Below are positions 33,047 to 42,022 of a stretch of DNA of 51,806 bases, in pieces; the stretch's first letter is position 1; every line of letters begins with the position of its first letter. This stretch comes from an uncultured Clostridia bacterium. Lineage in GTDB: Bacteria; Bacillota; Clostridia; UBA1381. The position numbers and the translations under genes were made by a program. Where the stretch lies: assembly GCA_947585795.1 (NCBI GenBank), contig CANPXG010000012.1:1-51806 (forward strand). Direction: 5' to 3'. A model generated the notes under the pieces. It ran no database searches, was not told the origin of the DNA, and was given only the letters and a program-made list of their open reading frames with translations.

Positions 33047-34996
33047 CACCTTCTCGCTTATCGTACCCTGACGGTACGCCTTGATAAGCTCTTTTAATTC
33101 CGCTATATTTTCTCTCAACCGTTTACCGCTGTCGGTGTCGCCGACAAGCATACGCGTCGCGGTCTGCTGTACCGCGACTTGGTTTGACACAATATCCTTG
33201 TCGTTTTGGAAAACGTACTCCGCCGACTCAAACGGCTCGTGCGCGGTCAGCGTAAGACCGTAGGAGTTGTATGTAAGCGTGTACCCCGCTATACCGGTGA
33301 GCTTATGGTACGCCTTTGAGTACCCGCCGTCGATCATGATTACCTTGCCGCCGCATTTTAGCGGGTTCTCACCCTCACTCTGATGCACGGGCACATGACC
33401 GTTTATTATATGTCCCGTTTCGTCAAGCCCGAACTCGCGCAGGATCATATCTGCGGTTTCCTCGTTCTCTATGAACGTGTAGTACGGGTTCTTTCCTTCC
33501 TTGTGAGTTTCCTTATCCTCGATAAAATAACGTTCAAACGTCGTCATTTTGTCGCGTCCGAAAAGCGGAGAGTCCGGTCCGTTCCACAAATACCAAAGTA
33601 TATCGCCGCCGTGTATGCGGTCGCTTCGGTCAAGCGACGTGAGCGCCTTGCGCGCGTTGGTTTCAAGCGCGTTGTACAGCTTCGCGCCGCCGTATAATTT
33701 TCCGTTTATACGCACCTCGCGGAACGTGCCGTCCTTGTTCAGCGGTACGCAGCCGTGGAACAGCAAATTACCGTTATACGTCTTGTAAAGACTGCCTTTT
33801 TTCATCAGCAGATCCGTGTGGCGCTGTAATTTCTGACAGCGTATAAAAGCCGCGCGAAGCTTTTCCATTACCTCGCTCTCGCGCTCGCTCAGCTCATACG
33901 GATTTTCCGCGTCCACGGTCGGGAAGTTCATGTCCTTCATCGGGTACACTTTTCCCTCGATCTCCACCGTGCCGTTATCAAAATCTATCTTATGCAAAAG
34001 TTTTCTGTCGTCCATGTTAAATTCGGGGTACTTCGATATAAGCTGTCCCTCCAGCTTAAACTGTATCACCGTTATCGCCTTGTGCATTTTCATTTCAAGG
34101 TCGTTGTCCGACGCGTCGCCCGCGCGCTTACCCACTCTCTTTATCTTAAAGCACGAGCAGTCGTCATCCGCGTACGTGCTCATGGCAAACGTGGCAAGCG
34201 GTATCATGTTGATACCGTAACCGTCCTCCAAAACGTCTATGTTGCCGTAACGCAGACTGTTGCGGATTATATTCGCGATACACGCCGTATTTCCCGCCGC
34301 GCTGCCCATCCACATAACGTCATGGTTTCCCCACTGAATGTCGAGCGAATGGTAGGTGCAGAGCTTATCCATGATATTGTGTGCGCCGCTGCCGCGATCG
34401 TATATGTCGCCCAAAATATGAAGATGATCGACCACGAGGCGCTGTATCAGCTCCGCCATCGCGAAAATAAACTTTTCCGCGCTGCCCACCTCCAAAATCG
34501 TATTCACTATCTCGTCAAAGTACGCGCCTCGGTTTAAAACCTCCGGTTTCTCGGTGATAAGCTCCTCTATCACATACGCGTACGCGGGCGGCAGCGCCTT
34601 ACGCACCTTCGAGCGCGTGTACTTCGAGGAAACGACCTTGCATATTTCTATAAGGCGGTAAAGCATTATCCTGTACCAATTTTCCGTGTCCTCACCGAGA
34701 GAGCGCACGTAGTCCATTTTTTGACGAGGATAATAGATAAGCGACGCGAGCTCGCGCTTATCCTTCTGACTTAAAGTATGCCCGAAAACATCGTCTATCT
34801 TCTTGCGCACCGCGCCCGAACCGTTTCTCAAAACGTGCGAAAACGCGGCGTACTCGCCGTGCAGATCGGACAAAAAGTGCTCCGTTCCTTTCGGTAAATT
34901 CAGTATTGACTGTAAATTGATTATTTCAGTGGACGCGCTGTCTATTGTCGGGTACAATTGCGCCAAACGCTCCAAATACCTTAATTCCGTTTCCAT
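33044..34996 (-). CDS. fbp: Class III fructose-1,6-bisphosphatase
   Basis: 650 aa. It hydrolyses fructose-1,6-bisphosphate for gluconeogenesis. The class III form of Firmicutes has a calcineurin-like metal core: FLSDLHGEYAAF, LHILGDIYDRGSGAHNIMD, WGNHDVMWMG and later INGHVPVHQSEGENP with MIDGGYSKAYH. The start METELRYLERLAQLYP and total length match the family. It is a single gene, convergent with the acyltransferase and downstream of jag on the same strand. Confidence 0.96.
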   Translation of the reverse strand: METELRYLERLAQLYPTIDSASTEIINLQSILNLPKGTEHFLSDLHGEYAAFSHVLRNGSGAVRKKIDDVFGHTLSQKDKRELASLIYYPRQKMDYVRSLGEDTENWYRIMLYRLIEICKVVSSKYTRSKVRKALPPAYAYVIEELITEKPEVLNRGAYFDEIVNTILEVGSAEKFIFAMAELIQRLVVDHLHILGDIYDRGSGAHNIMDKLCTYHSLDIQWGNHDVMWMGSAAGNTACIANIIRNSLRYGNIDVLEDGYGINMIPLATFAMSTYADDDCSCFKIKRVGKRAGDASDNDLEMKMHKAITVIQFKLEGQLISKYPEFNMDDRKLLHKIDFDNGTVEIEGKVYPMKDMNFPTVDAENPYELSERESEVMEKLRAAFIRCQKLQRHTDLLMKKGSLYKTYNGNLLFHGCVPLNKDGTFREVRINGKLYGGAKLYNALETNARKALTSLDRSDRIHGGDILWYLWNGPDSPLFGRDKMTTFERYFIEDKETHKEGKNPYYTFIENEETADMILREFGLDETGHIINGHVPVHQSEGENPLKCGGKVIMIDGGYSKAYHKLTGIAGYTLTYNSYGLTLTAHEPFESAEYVFQNDKDIVSNQVAVQQTATRMLVGDTDSGKRLRENIAELKELIKAYRQGTISEKV

Positions 34997-35043
34997 TTTT
35001 GATCCTCCGTTACGCCTCTTGGGCGCAATATAAACTCAATGCG

Positions 35044-35068
35044 AAAAGAAGCCTCAAGGGCTTCTTTT
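35044..35068 (-). terminator. Terminator after jag
   Basis: AAAAGAAGCC (35044-35053) pairs with GGCTTCTTTT (35059-35068) with a five-base loop. On the minus strand a TTTTCGC tail follows. It ends the rpmH-rnpA-yidD-yidC-jag operon. Confidence 0.65.
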
Positions 35069-35075
35069 AAATTTG

Positions 35076-36014
35076 TTATTCTTCCGTATTTTCACTCTGA
35101 TGCGCCGCGAGATAATCCTCGAAGTTTTTATACTCCGCCTTATGCTGCGTCGGCTTAAAATCAGCCTTGTACGTTACCGGCGTATAATTTGTATCGACCG
35201 TCTTTACCGGCTGCGTTGTCTTAGGCTTACGCGAACGGTTTCTCTTTCTGTAACCGTCCTTCTTATACTTCGCACCCTTCGGCGCGATCACTACCTTTCT
35301 GTACGGCTCCTGTCCTATCGAGTACGTCGTAACTGTTTCACTGCTCTGCAAATTAGAGTGGATCACGCGTCTTTCATACGGGTTCATCGGTTCAAGCGTA
35401 AACTTTTTACCCGTTCTCGTAACCTTTTCCTCAAGACGGTTCGACAGCGCCAACAGCGCCTCCGTACGCTTCTCACGGTAATTCTCCGTATCTATCGAAA
35501 CCTTTATATAGTCGTCGCTGCGCTGATTTACCACAAGCGACGTAAGGTACTGCAGACTGTCGAGCGTATCGCCGCGCTTACCGATAATAATACCCATATT
35601 ATCGCCCGAAAGGTCGATTTGAATGGAATCCTCCACCATTTTCGCGTCGATTTCGACCTCCAAATTCATCGCGGCGAAAATATCCGCGAGGAATTTCTTC
35701 GCGTCCTCCGCCACGCCGTTCTCCGACGGCTGCTTCTTTACTTTTTCGGTTTTCGGCGCTTTCGCCTTACTCGGCTTTTCCGACGCTGTCGGCGCACCTT
35801 CACCCGCACCGTTCGCAGACGCGTTTTTAAGCGTTACCTTCACGCGCGCATCTCTCGCTCCGATACCCAAAAATCCCTTCGAGCCGGCATCTATGACCTC
35901 GATCTCGACCTCGTCACGCTCTACGCCCAGCTCCGCGAGCGCCGCCTCTATCGCCGCCTCTTTATTTTTTCCGCTTTTTTCCGTGTATTTGCTTCTTTTC
36001 CGGTACTGTGACAA
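35076..36014 (-). CDS. jag: Jag/KhpB RNA-binding protein (SpoIIIJ-associated)
   Basis: 312 aa from a TTG at 36014; AGGGG lies eight bases upstream, and the ATG at 36020 is followed at once by TAG. No other start is available, so the gene overlaps the end of yidC by 53 bases. Jag_N domain (about 14-65, EAAIEAALAELGV and GSKGFLGIGARDARV), a linker rich in Ala, Lys and Glu, KH domain (GIIIGKRGDTLDSLQYLTSLV about 160-180) and R3H (PYERRVIHSNLQ), then a basic tail (KKDGYRKRNRSRKPK). It is a KhpA partner linked to cell elongation and, in spore formers, to SpoIIIJ. Confidence 0.92.
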   Translation of the reverse strand: MSQYRKRSKYTEKSGKNKEAAIEAALAELGVERDEVEIEVIDAGSKGFLGIGARDARVKVTLKNASANGAGEGAPTASEKPSKAKAPKTEKVKKQPSENGVAEDAKKFLADIFAAMNLEVEIDAKMVEDSIQIDLSGDNMGIIIGKRGDTLDSLQYLTSLVVNQRSDDYIKVSIDTENYREKRTEALLALSNRLEEKVTRTGKKFTLEPMNPYERRVIHSNLQSSETVTTYSIGQEPYRKVVIAPKGAKYKKDGYRKRNRSRKPKTTQPVKTVDTNYTPVTYKADFKPTQHKAEYKNFEDYLAAHQSENTEE

Positions 36015-36969
36015 CTACATCGTCCCCTTTCTTATCGAAATAAAAGTTCAGCGCAAGCTGCTGCACGATTTGTACAACAGAGCTTATTATCCAGTAAAGT
36101 CCAAGACCTGCCGGCAATGTCACGGTGAAAAACGCCGTCATTATGGGCATCATATACGTCATAGACTTCGACATTTGCGCCGCCTGATTGTTTTCGTCGG
36201 ACTTGTCCTTTTTCTGTCCGCTTTGTACCTGTGTGATTTTCATTGACACTATCGACGCGATAACCGCGAGAATAGGTATTATGAGCAGCGCGATAATTCC
36301 CCACTGCGAGAAATCGAGCGCCATAATACGTGAAAACGCCGCCGACGGAGCGTTTGCAAGGTCAATTCCGAAGAAATTGAAATTGATCACCCACGGGTGC
36401 GTACCGCCCGTGACTCCCTCGAGCGCGCTTCCCGCCGCGCCTATCGTTTCCGCCCACTTCGACAATTGTATCTGACCTGACTTTACGATCATCTTGGCGG
36501 TCGCCTCCGCGTAGCTGCCGAGGTTATAGCCTAAATTTATCATCGCGTCCCTCAGACGCAGCACCTCGGTAACAAGCGGGTTCGTCATACTGTCCAAATC
36601 GCCCCAATCGACGTGAAGCAAGTACGTCAACGGCTTTTGGATAACCTGATACAAGCCGATAAGTATCGGGAATTGTATAAGCATCGGCAGACAGCCTCCC
36701 GCCATGCTTATGTTGTTTTCCTTGTAAATTTTTAACATCTCACGCTGAAGCTTCTCCTGATCGTTCGCGTACTTTTTCTGAAGCTCCATTATGATAGGCT
36801 GTACCTTTTGCTGCTTACGCATAGCCTTTTGCGACCTCACGTTAAGCGGGATAAGTATCATTTTTATGATTACCGTAAAAATGATTATCGCGATACCGTA
36901 GTTCGCGACAATATTATAGATATTCTCTATAATAAAACCCATCGGTCGCGTTATAAGATACTCAAACAT
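35962..36969 (-). CDS. yidC: Membrane protein insertase YidC (SpoIIIJ type)
   Basis: 335 aa. It inserts and folds membrane proteins. Five or so membrane helices: IIENIYNIVANYGIAIIIFTVI, the conserved MKLI-like stretch IPLNVRSQKAMRKQQKVQP, GGCLPMLIQFPILIGLYQVI, ALDFSQWGIIALLIIPILA and PIMTAFFTVTLPAGLGLYWI. No lipoprotein signal with a cysteine is seen; the protein begins directly with the first helix. A basic C-terminus (KKQIHGKKRKK) could contact ribosomes. It sits between yidD and jag in the standard order, and its 3' end overlaps jag by 53 bases. Confidence 0.95.
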   Translation of the reverse strand: MFEYLITRPMGFIIENIYNIVANYGIAIIIFTVIIKMILIPLNVRSQKAMRKQQKVQPIIMELQKKYANDQEKLQREMLKIYKENNISMAGGCLPMLIQFPILIGLYQVIQKPLTYLLHVDWGDLDSMTNPLVTEVLRLRDAMINLGYNLGSYAEATAKMIVKSGQIQLSKWAETIGAAGSALEGVTGGTHPWVINFNFFGIDLANAPSAAFSRIMALDFSQWGIIALLIIPILAVIASIVSMKITQVQSGQKKDKSDENNQAAQMSKSMTYMMPIMTAFFTVTLPAGLGLYWIISSVVQIVQQLALNFYFDKKGDDVVVTVPEKKQIHGKKRKK

Positions 36970-36974
36970 ACGTC

Positions 36975-37217
36975 TTATTTTTCCTCTCCGCTGCCTTTAT
37001 GTCTGTCGGGAACCGGATCGTAGCCGCCCTCGTGAAACGGGTGGCACTTTAATATCCGCCTTACCGCGAGATACGTCCCGTACAGTGCACCGTATCTTTC
37101 AATCGCCTCTCTCGCGTACTGTGAACAGGTCGGGATAAAGCGGCAGCAGCCCCCGCCCTTATACGGTGAAATTCGGTGTCTGTAAAAATCAATCATTGCA
37201 ATCAGAATTTTCTTCAT
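36975..37217 (-). CDS. yidD: Membrane protein insertion efficiency factor YidD
   Basis: 80 aa. Family signature [35 protein letters not shown], then [21 protein letters not shown]. It helps YidC-dependent insertion at the inner membrane. Its start overlaps the end of rnpA by 29 bases, and yidC follows after five bases. Confidence 0.95.
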   Translation of the reverse strand: MKKILIAMIDFYRHRISPYKGGGCCRFIPTCSQYAREAIERYGALYGTYLAVRRILKCHPFHEGGYDPVPDRHKGSGEEK

Positions 37218-37569
37218 TGCTCGTTTCTCCGCATTTCTGCTTTAGGTCCAATTTACCGATAGCGTGATCTATATCTTTTTTTATCTGGAAAAGCGTCTTG
37301 CCGACAGCCCTCCCGCGCGCGACTATCACAATGTCGTAACCCTTTTTTATATCGTCCTCCATCAGTCTGTAACTCTCGCGCATGAGCCGCTTCAAGCGGT
37401 TACGCACCACCGCCTTACCCGTCGTTTTACCGGCGGTAAGACCAAGACGGTTAAAAGGGTATTTGTTTTTACGAGCATAAACGACAGTGTAGCCGCCGAC
37501 GAAATTACCGCTTCTGTATACGCGTCTGAAATCGCGGTTCATCTTTAGCCTTTGAGTGTTCTTCATCAC
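37189..37569 (-). CDS. rnpA: Ribonuclease P protein component
   Basis: 126 aa, basic. It binds RnpB RNA and helps 5' processing of tRNA. Visible are the N-terminal [20 protein letters not shown], strand [20 protein letters not shown] and the family signature [16 protein letters not shown]. The C-terminal tail is longer than usual ([15 protein letters not shown]). It overlaps yidD by 29 bases. rpmH is upstream, so order and length match. Confidence 0.95.
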   Translation of the reverse strand: MMKNTQRLKMNRDFRRVYRSGNFVGGYTVVYARKNKYPFNRLGLTAGKTTGKAVVRNRLKRLMRESYRLMEDDIKKGYDIVIVARGRAVGKTLFQIKKDIDHAIGKLDLKQKCGETSNEENSDCND

Positions 37570-37645
37570 AACACCTCGTCATATCATGAAAAAAGAGGCA
37601 GCAAGCAAAGAATATCCTCACTTCCTGCCAAAGCCTCCATATATA

Positions 37646-37780
37646 TTACGCAGACAGCTTCTTTCTGCCTATCCTTCTTCTGCGGGATAAAATCTTTCTT
37701 CCTGATTTTGTAGACATTCTCTTTCTGAAGCCGTGTTCCTTGGCTCTTTGACGCTTCTTCGGCTGAAAAGTCATCTTCAT
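37646..37780 (-). CDS. rpmH: Ribosomal protein L34
   Basis: 44 aa, very basic. The usual L34 form [18 protein letters not shown] is followed by [15 protein letters not shown] and [10 protein letters not shown] strong GGAGG lies nine bases before the ATG at 37780. It is a component of the large ribosomal subunit and the first gene of the rpmH-rnpA-yidD-yidC-jag operon. Confidence 0.97.
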   Translation of the reverse strand: MKMTFQPKKRQRAKEHGFRKRMSTKSGRKILSRRRRIGRKKLSA

Positions 37781-37858
37781 TGTTACAGCACCTCCTCTGC
37801 TTATCTCCGGTCCCGATCGACCGTCTTAATTACTGTTTTAATAATAGACACCTTATCC

Positions 37859-37887
37859 ATTATATAAATTTTATTCCGTGTTGTCAA
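37859..37887 (-). promoter_or_regulatory. rpmH operon promoter, full consensus
   Basis: Minus strand TTGACA (37887-37882), 17-nt spacer, TATAAT (37864-37859), about 80 nt upstream of rpmH. A perfect consensus fits a strongly expressed ribosomal gene. Confidence 0.9.
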
Positions 37888-37912
37888 GCATTTTTTACTA
37901 AAATTTAAATTC

Positions 37913-38800
37913 TTATCCCTTAGCCTGTTTCAAAAGCTCGGTAAGCTCGTTTTTATCGAACAAATACCTATTGTCGCAGAAGCGGCAGGTAAGCTCCGCC
38001 TCACCTTGCTCGTCGATGATGGACTGCAGCTCCTCCCTGCCTATCGACACGAGCGCCCTCTCCATACGCTCCTTTGAGCAGGTGCACTTATACCTCGGCG
38101 TGAGCGCGTTGTTTTCGCAGAGCATAGAAAAGCCCTCGCTCACGCGGAAAATCATATCCTCCGCGCTCATTCCCTCTTTTATCATCGACGTTACCGGCGG
38201 CACGCCTTTCAGTATTTCCTCCAATCGCTCCGCCATTTCCTCGGTCGCCTCGGGCATAAGCTGTATCATAAACCCTCCCGACGCGATCACGCTGCCGTCG
38301 GTATCGACAAGCACGCCGAGCGCCACCGATGTGGGTATCTGCTCGCTTTTCGCGAAATAGTACGTCAGATCCTCCGCTATCTCGCCCGTGACAAGCGGTA
38401 TCTGACCTATATACGGCTCCTTAAGCCCAAGATCGCGCGCCACGCTCAAATATCCGCCGCCTATCGCGCCGCCCACGTCTATCTTACCGTTTTTCTTCGG
38501 CGGTCTTTCGACGTAAGGATTTGAAACGTACCCGCGCACGTTTCCCCTGCAGTCCGACACCGCGACAAGGTCTTTTATATCGCCCTCGCCCTTTATCTGA
38601 AGCGTTATGCTGTCCGTTTCGCTTTTAAGCGACGCGGCTCCCATGATCGCCGCGCCCGTGAGCAGCCTGCCCAGCGCCGCCGTCGCGACGGGATACATGC
38701 CGTGTATGCGCCGCGCCTCGTTTACGAGGTCTGTCGTCACAGCCGCGAAAACTCTTATCGCGCCGTCTGCGCTGTTTCCTCTTACAAGTTTATCAGCCAT
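37913..38800 (-). CDS. hslO: Redox-regulated chaperone Hsp33
   Basis: 295 aa. It holds unfolded proteins under oxidative stress. The N-terminal domain includes AATALGRLLTGAAIMGA and the central GGFMIQLMPEATEE. The C-terminal zinc switch is CTC followed by CRFC about 28 residues on (the CxC-CxxC set). On oxidation the cysteines form disulfides and release zinc. It follows cdaR by 12 nt and is probably the last gene of cdaA-cdaR-hslO. Confidence 0.96.
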   Translation of the reverse strand: MADKLVRGNSADGAIRVFAAVTTDLVNEARRIHGMYPVATAALGRLLTGAAIMGAASLKSETDSITLQIKGEGDIKDLVAVSDCRGNVRGYVSNPYVERPPKKNGKIDVGGAIGGGYLSVARDLGLKEPYIGQIPLVTGEIAEDLTYYFAKSEQIPTSVALGVLVDTDGSVIASGGFMIQLMPEATEEMAERLEEILKGVPPVTSMIKEGMSAEDMIFRVSEGFSMLCENNALTPRYKCTCSKERMERALVSIGREELQSIIDEQGEAELTCRFCDNRYLFDKNELTELLKQAKG

Positions 38801-38812
38801 TGTTTCCTCCCG

Positions 38813-39997
38813 TTATTCTATGATCACATTGACGGCGTACTCGCCTTCGGCGATGATATCGTCGCCGTAAATCCTTACGGGCAGTGTGTACGCGCCCTTT
38901 GAAAGTCCCGTAAGGTCTACCGACGCTTTAACATTGTCCGTGTTAAGCGTGCCCTCCGCGCCCGTGACCGCCGCCGTGACATTGCCTTCAACTCTCGCGG
39001 TCATTCCCTCGGGAACGTTTTCCGTTTCGACCGCAAGCTCCATCTGCCGCGTTTCCTTGCGCACTATCGTCGGCTTTACCTTTACGGACGCGCTTTCGGG
39101 CGGCACGTATACGCCGTCCGCGCCCTCCACTCTGTACTCGCCCTCGCCGCCGTTGGGCTTGTCTATAACGGCTGTAACAAAGCCTTGCGCGCCGTTCTTT
39201 ACGCCTACCGTCACGGTCTGCGGCGTTACGGTGCTCTCGTTCGTCTTTAATATATAATTTTTACTCAGCTCCTCCGTGAGCTTGGGCGTTACCGGCAGCG
39301 ACGCCGCGTCGTAAACGGTGTTCGTTACGGTGACATTTGAATTCATGCTTTCAAGCGTTTCGTTCTCGTTTATCAGCGCGCCCGACGCGTCCGTGAGGAG
39401 ATAGCTCACCTCCTGCGTGTTATCGGCGCTCATACCGGATATGTCCACCGTCGCGACAGCGCCCTCGACCTTTTCCATCTCGCTCTCGGCTCCCATTATC
39501 GTTACGCGCGGATCTGCTATCACGGACTGCACAAGCTTGTCCTTGACGCTTCCCGTCTGCTTTACCGTAACGCTGATCTCCTTCGCCGTAAGCGGCTCTA
39601 TCGTCACCGGAATGTCGCCGTAGCGTTCCTTTTCCACCTTTATGCGCGTGCTCGGTATCGATATCGTGCCCGTGAGATCATATTCGCCCACGGCGTTTAT
39701 GTCGCTCAAATCAACCTGCACGTATATGCCGTCCATGCTGCTCATGAGGTCGCTTCTCTTACCCGTGACGACGACGGAAAGCTGCGGTATCGCGTCCTTG
39801 CCGGTTACCGCGAGCGACTTTTCGCGAAGCGCCGCTTCACCCGTGAACCTCACGTCAAGGTTGGATACTGTCGTGGTTATGTCGGGATCGGTGAGGAGCA
39901 TGACCATGATCCATACTATCACCGCCAAAAAAATCGAAAGCGCGATCGTTTTTACCTTTTGCGTATGCGGTCTGTTTTTTCCTTTAGAGTTCATCAT
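38813..39997 (-). CDS. cdaR: YbbR-domain CdaA regulator CdaR
   Basis: 394 aa. An N-terminal transmembrane helix (TIALSIFLAVIVWIMVMLL, about 17-35) precedes an extracytoplasmic region of several YbbR repeats, as seen in VDLSDINAVGEYDLTGTISI, VDISGMSADNTQEVSYLL and VDLTGLSKGAYTLPVRIYG. It regulates the diadenylate cyclase CdaA. The start ATG at 39997 overlaps the cdaA stop; another ATG follows at 39994, and GGAGG precedes both. Cotranscribed with cdaA. The usual third partner glmM is absent; hslO follows instead. Confidence 0.92.
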   Translation of the reverse strand: MMNSKGKNRPHTQKVKTIALSIFLAVIVWIMVMLLTDPDITTTVSNLDVRFTGEAALREKSLAVTGKDAIPQLSVVVTGKRSDLMSSMDGIYVQVDLSDINAVGEYDLTGTISIPSTRIKVEKERYGDIPVTIEPLTAKEISVTVKQTGSVKDKLVQSVIADPRVTIMGAESEMEKVEGAVATVDISGMSADNTQEVSYLLTDASGALINENETLESMNSNVTVTNTVYDAASLPVTPKLTEELSKNYILKTNESTVTPQTVTVGVKNGAQGFVTAVIDKPNGGEGEYRVEGADGVYVPPESASVKVKPTIVRKETRQMELAVETENVPEGMTARVEGNVTAAVTGAEGTLNTDNVKASVDLTGLSKGAYTLPVRIYGDDIIAEGEYAVNVIIE

Positions 39998-40836
39998 TTT
40001 GACCTCCAGAACATGATTTTGTCTATCTTCGGCTGCGACGGCGCGCGCTGGCTCATCACCTTAGTCAAAGCTTTTGTGAGCGAGTCCTTTGTAAGGTTGC
40101 GTGTAAGCGAGCCGTTCAAGGCTATGGAGATCTTACCCGTTTCCTCACTTACGACTATTACAGCCGCGTCCGTGACCTCGCTTAAGCCTATCGCCGCGCG
40201 GTGGCGCGTGCCCAGGTCGCGGGAAAGATTGTTGTTCGCTGTAAGCGGCAAAAGACATCCCGCCGTCACTATCTTGTTGTTTCTGATTATGACCGCGCCG
40301 TCATGAAGCGGAGTGTTCGGCACAAATATATTTTCCAAAAGTCCGCTTGACACGTTCGCGTCAAGCATGGTTCCCGTACTTATAAATTCACCCAACCGCG
40401 TCGAGCGTTCCAGCACGATAAGCGCGCCCGTCTTACTCTCCGACATATTTGCCGCCGCCAAAGCGATCGAGTCTATCACCCGTTTAAAATCATCAGCGGA
40501 GGTATCCGCGGCAAGGTCTATGATGTTACCGACATTTATTCGTCCCATACGCTCCAACAAATTTCTGAGCTCCGGCTGGAATATCACGACGATGGCGAAA
40601 GCGCCTATCTGCATCGCTCCGCCGAGTATGTAATTGAGCGCGTTAAGTTTCAGCCACTGGCTTATAAAAAACACCACAAACAGCAGTATTATACCCTTTA
40701 CAAGCTGCATCGCGCGCGTTTCGCGTATCAGATTTATGAGGTAATACACTATCACGGCGACTATTAAAATATCTATAAAATCGCTTATTCTAAGCAACTG
40801 AATGTACTTTATAACATAGTCAAAAAAAGCGTCCAT
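39994..40836 (-). CDS. cdaA: Diadenylate cyclase CdaA
   Basis: 280 aa from ATG 40836, preceded by AAAGGAAAA; an ATG at 40866 adds ten residues without a good site. It makes c-di-AMP from two ATP. Three N-terminal membrane helices (IDILIVAVIVYYLINLI; GIILLFVVFFISQWL; IGAFAIVVIFQPEL) are followed by the DAC domain, with the catalytic DGA (PNTPLHDGAVII) and RHR (LGTRHRAAIGLSE) motifs. c-di-AMP controls potassium, turgor and cell-wall balance. Its stop overlaps the cdaR start. Confidence 0.95.
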   Translation of the reverse strand: MDAFFDYVIKYIQLLRISDFIDILIVAVIVYYLINLIRETRAMQLVKGIILLFVVFFISQWLKLNALNYILGGAMQIGAFAIVVIFQPELRNLLERMGRINVGNIIDLAADTSADDFKRVIDSIALAAANMSESKTGALIVLERSTRLGEFISTGTMLDANVSSGLLENIFVPNTPLHDGAVIIRNNKIVTAGCLLPLTANNNLSRDLGTRHRAAIGLSEVTDAAVIVVSEETGKISIALNGSLTRNLTKDSLTKALTKVMSQRAPSQPKIDKIMFWRSK

Positions 40837-40885
40837 TTCGGTTTTCCTTTCGTTTTTTCGCCTCATGCGCGGCTTATATACATAT

Positions 40886-40891
40886 ATTATA
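40886..40891 (-). promoter_or_regulatory. Probable -10 of the cdaA operon
   Basis: Minus strand TATAAT (40891-40886), about 50 nt before cdaA. A clear -35 is not visible at the usual distance. Confidence 0.4.
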
Positions 40892-40934
40892 CTACATTTT
40901 TTACCTTAATGCCATACAAATTTTCATTTTTTTA

Positions 40935-40963
40935 TTGTATATTTCGTTTTTTTATGTTAAAAT
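40935..40963 (+). promoter_or_regulatory. Promoter of the copper-amine-oxidase-domain protein
   Basis: TTGTAT (40935-40940), 17-nt spacer, TAAAAT (40958-40963), about 30 nt before the start at 40995. Confidence 0.55.
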
Positions 40964-40994
40964 TACAGTAATTTAATCATTAAGGAAGATAAAT

Positions 40995-41945
40995 ATGAGA
41001 AAAAAATCTTTGATCATTTTTGTTTTAAGCATTTTGTCGGCGTTTTTTTACACGGCGCACGCCGAGGAACCCCCGAAGGTCTTTATAAATTCGTCGCTCA
41101 TCACGTTCGCTGACCAACAGCCCGTGATTATGGGCGAGGGTCACACGCTCGTACCGGCAAGAGGAGTTTTTGAAGCTATGGGCGCGGACGTAACGTGGGA
41201 CGACGATGCAAAAACGGTCGGCGTTCTTAAAAACGACACGCGCGTAACGCTTACCGTCGGCGGCGACATTATGACGGTCGAAAACATGGCGGACGCGTCC
41301 GAAAAATCCGTCACGCTCGACATTTCTCCCATGATCACACAAGACACGGGACGAACCATGATACCGCTGCGCGCGATAAGCGAGGCGGTCGGCGCTGACG
41401 TAGCGTGGGACGGCGACACGCAAACGATTACGATAACAACGGCGGACGCTGACGCGTCAAGCGAAAACGTTCCCGCCTGCTCACTCTCATCGGACAAGAC
41501 CGAAGCCGCAAAGGACGAAACGGTCGACATTTTCGTCGAGGTAAAAAACCTACCCGAAAACTCGTTCGTGTCATGCGTCACCGCGACTTTGCTCTATCCG
41601 TCGGAGCACTTTGAATTTATCGGCGCACAGCTCGTAAACGACAGCGAACCTGTCGACAAGGTCACCTCCGGCGTGAACACAAAGCTCGATGACAGACTTA
41701 AAGCCGTTTTTGTCACGGTGGACAAGGACACCGCGCTTTCCTCGGACGGCAAAGCACTTAAGCTGACATTCCGTTCACTCGACGGAACCGACGGCACCTT
41801 CGCCCTTTCAAACGGCTACAACACCGAGCTCGGCTACGACACGTTTCTTCGCACCGACAGCGCGGACGCGCCTCTGTCCACACTTTTTGAGGGCATAAAC
41901 CTCAAAACAGACACGACCGCGCTCACGGTAACCGGAGCGAAATAA
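40995..41945 (+). CDS. Exported protein with copper-amine-oxidase-like N-domain and cohesin-like domain
   Basis: 316 aa. Signal peptide MRKKSLIIFVLSILSAFFYTAHA. Residues about 30-150 show the stalk/copper amine oxidase N-terminal repeat: VPARGVFEAMGADVTWDDDAKTV and IPLRAISEAVGADVAWDGDTQT. Residues about 165-310 look like a cohesin-type beta sandwich (DETVDIFVEVKNLPENSFVS; LTFRSLDGTDGTFALSNG). It is a cell-surface or secreted protein. The N-domain is a frequent wall-binding or spacer module in Clostridia and does not imply enzyme activity. Confidence 0.82.
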   Translation: MRKKSLIIFVLSILSAFFYTAHAEEPPKVFINSSLITFADQQPVIMGEGHTLVPARGVFEAMGADVTWDDDAKTVGVLKNDTRVTLTVGGDIMTVENMADASEKSVTLDISPMITQDTGRTMIPLRAISEAVGADVAWDGDTQTITITTADADASSENVPACSLSSDKTEAAKDETVDIFVEVKNLPENSFVSCVTATLLYPSEHFEFIGAQLVNDSEPVDKVTSGVNTKLDDRLKAVFVTVDKDTALSSDGKALKLTFRSLDGTDGTFALSNGYNTELGYDTFLRTDSADAPLSTLFEGINLKTDTTALTVTGAK

Positions 41946-41960
41946 AAATTATCGGCACGG

Positions 41961-41997
41961 AACAGGGACGTTCTCACGGGCTTCCCTGTTTTTATTT
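41961..41997 (+). terminator. Terminator after the exported protein
   Basis: AACAGGGA (41961-41968) pairs with TCCCTGTT (41983-41990), followed by TTTATTT. The loop has further GC-rich sequence. Confidence 0.78.
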
Positions 41998-42022
41998 ATC
42001 AACATAAAATGGAGGTAGTACT

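Noticed and set aside
41961-41997. Hairpin AACAGGGA/TCCCTGTT as another member of the GGGGACAC repeat family
   Set aside because: It lacks ACACTAAA and has a normal loop and T-run; it is better explained as a terminator.
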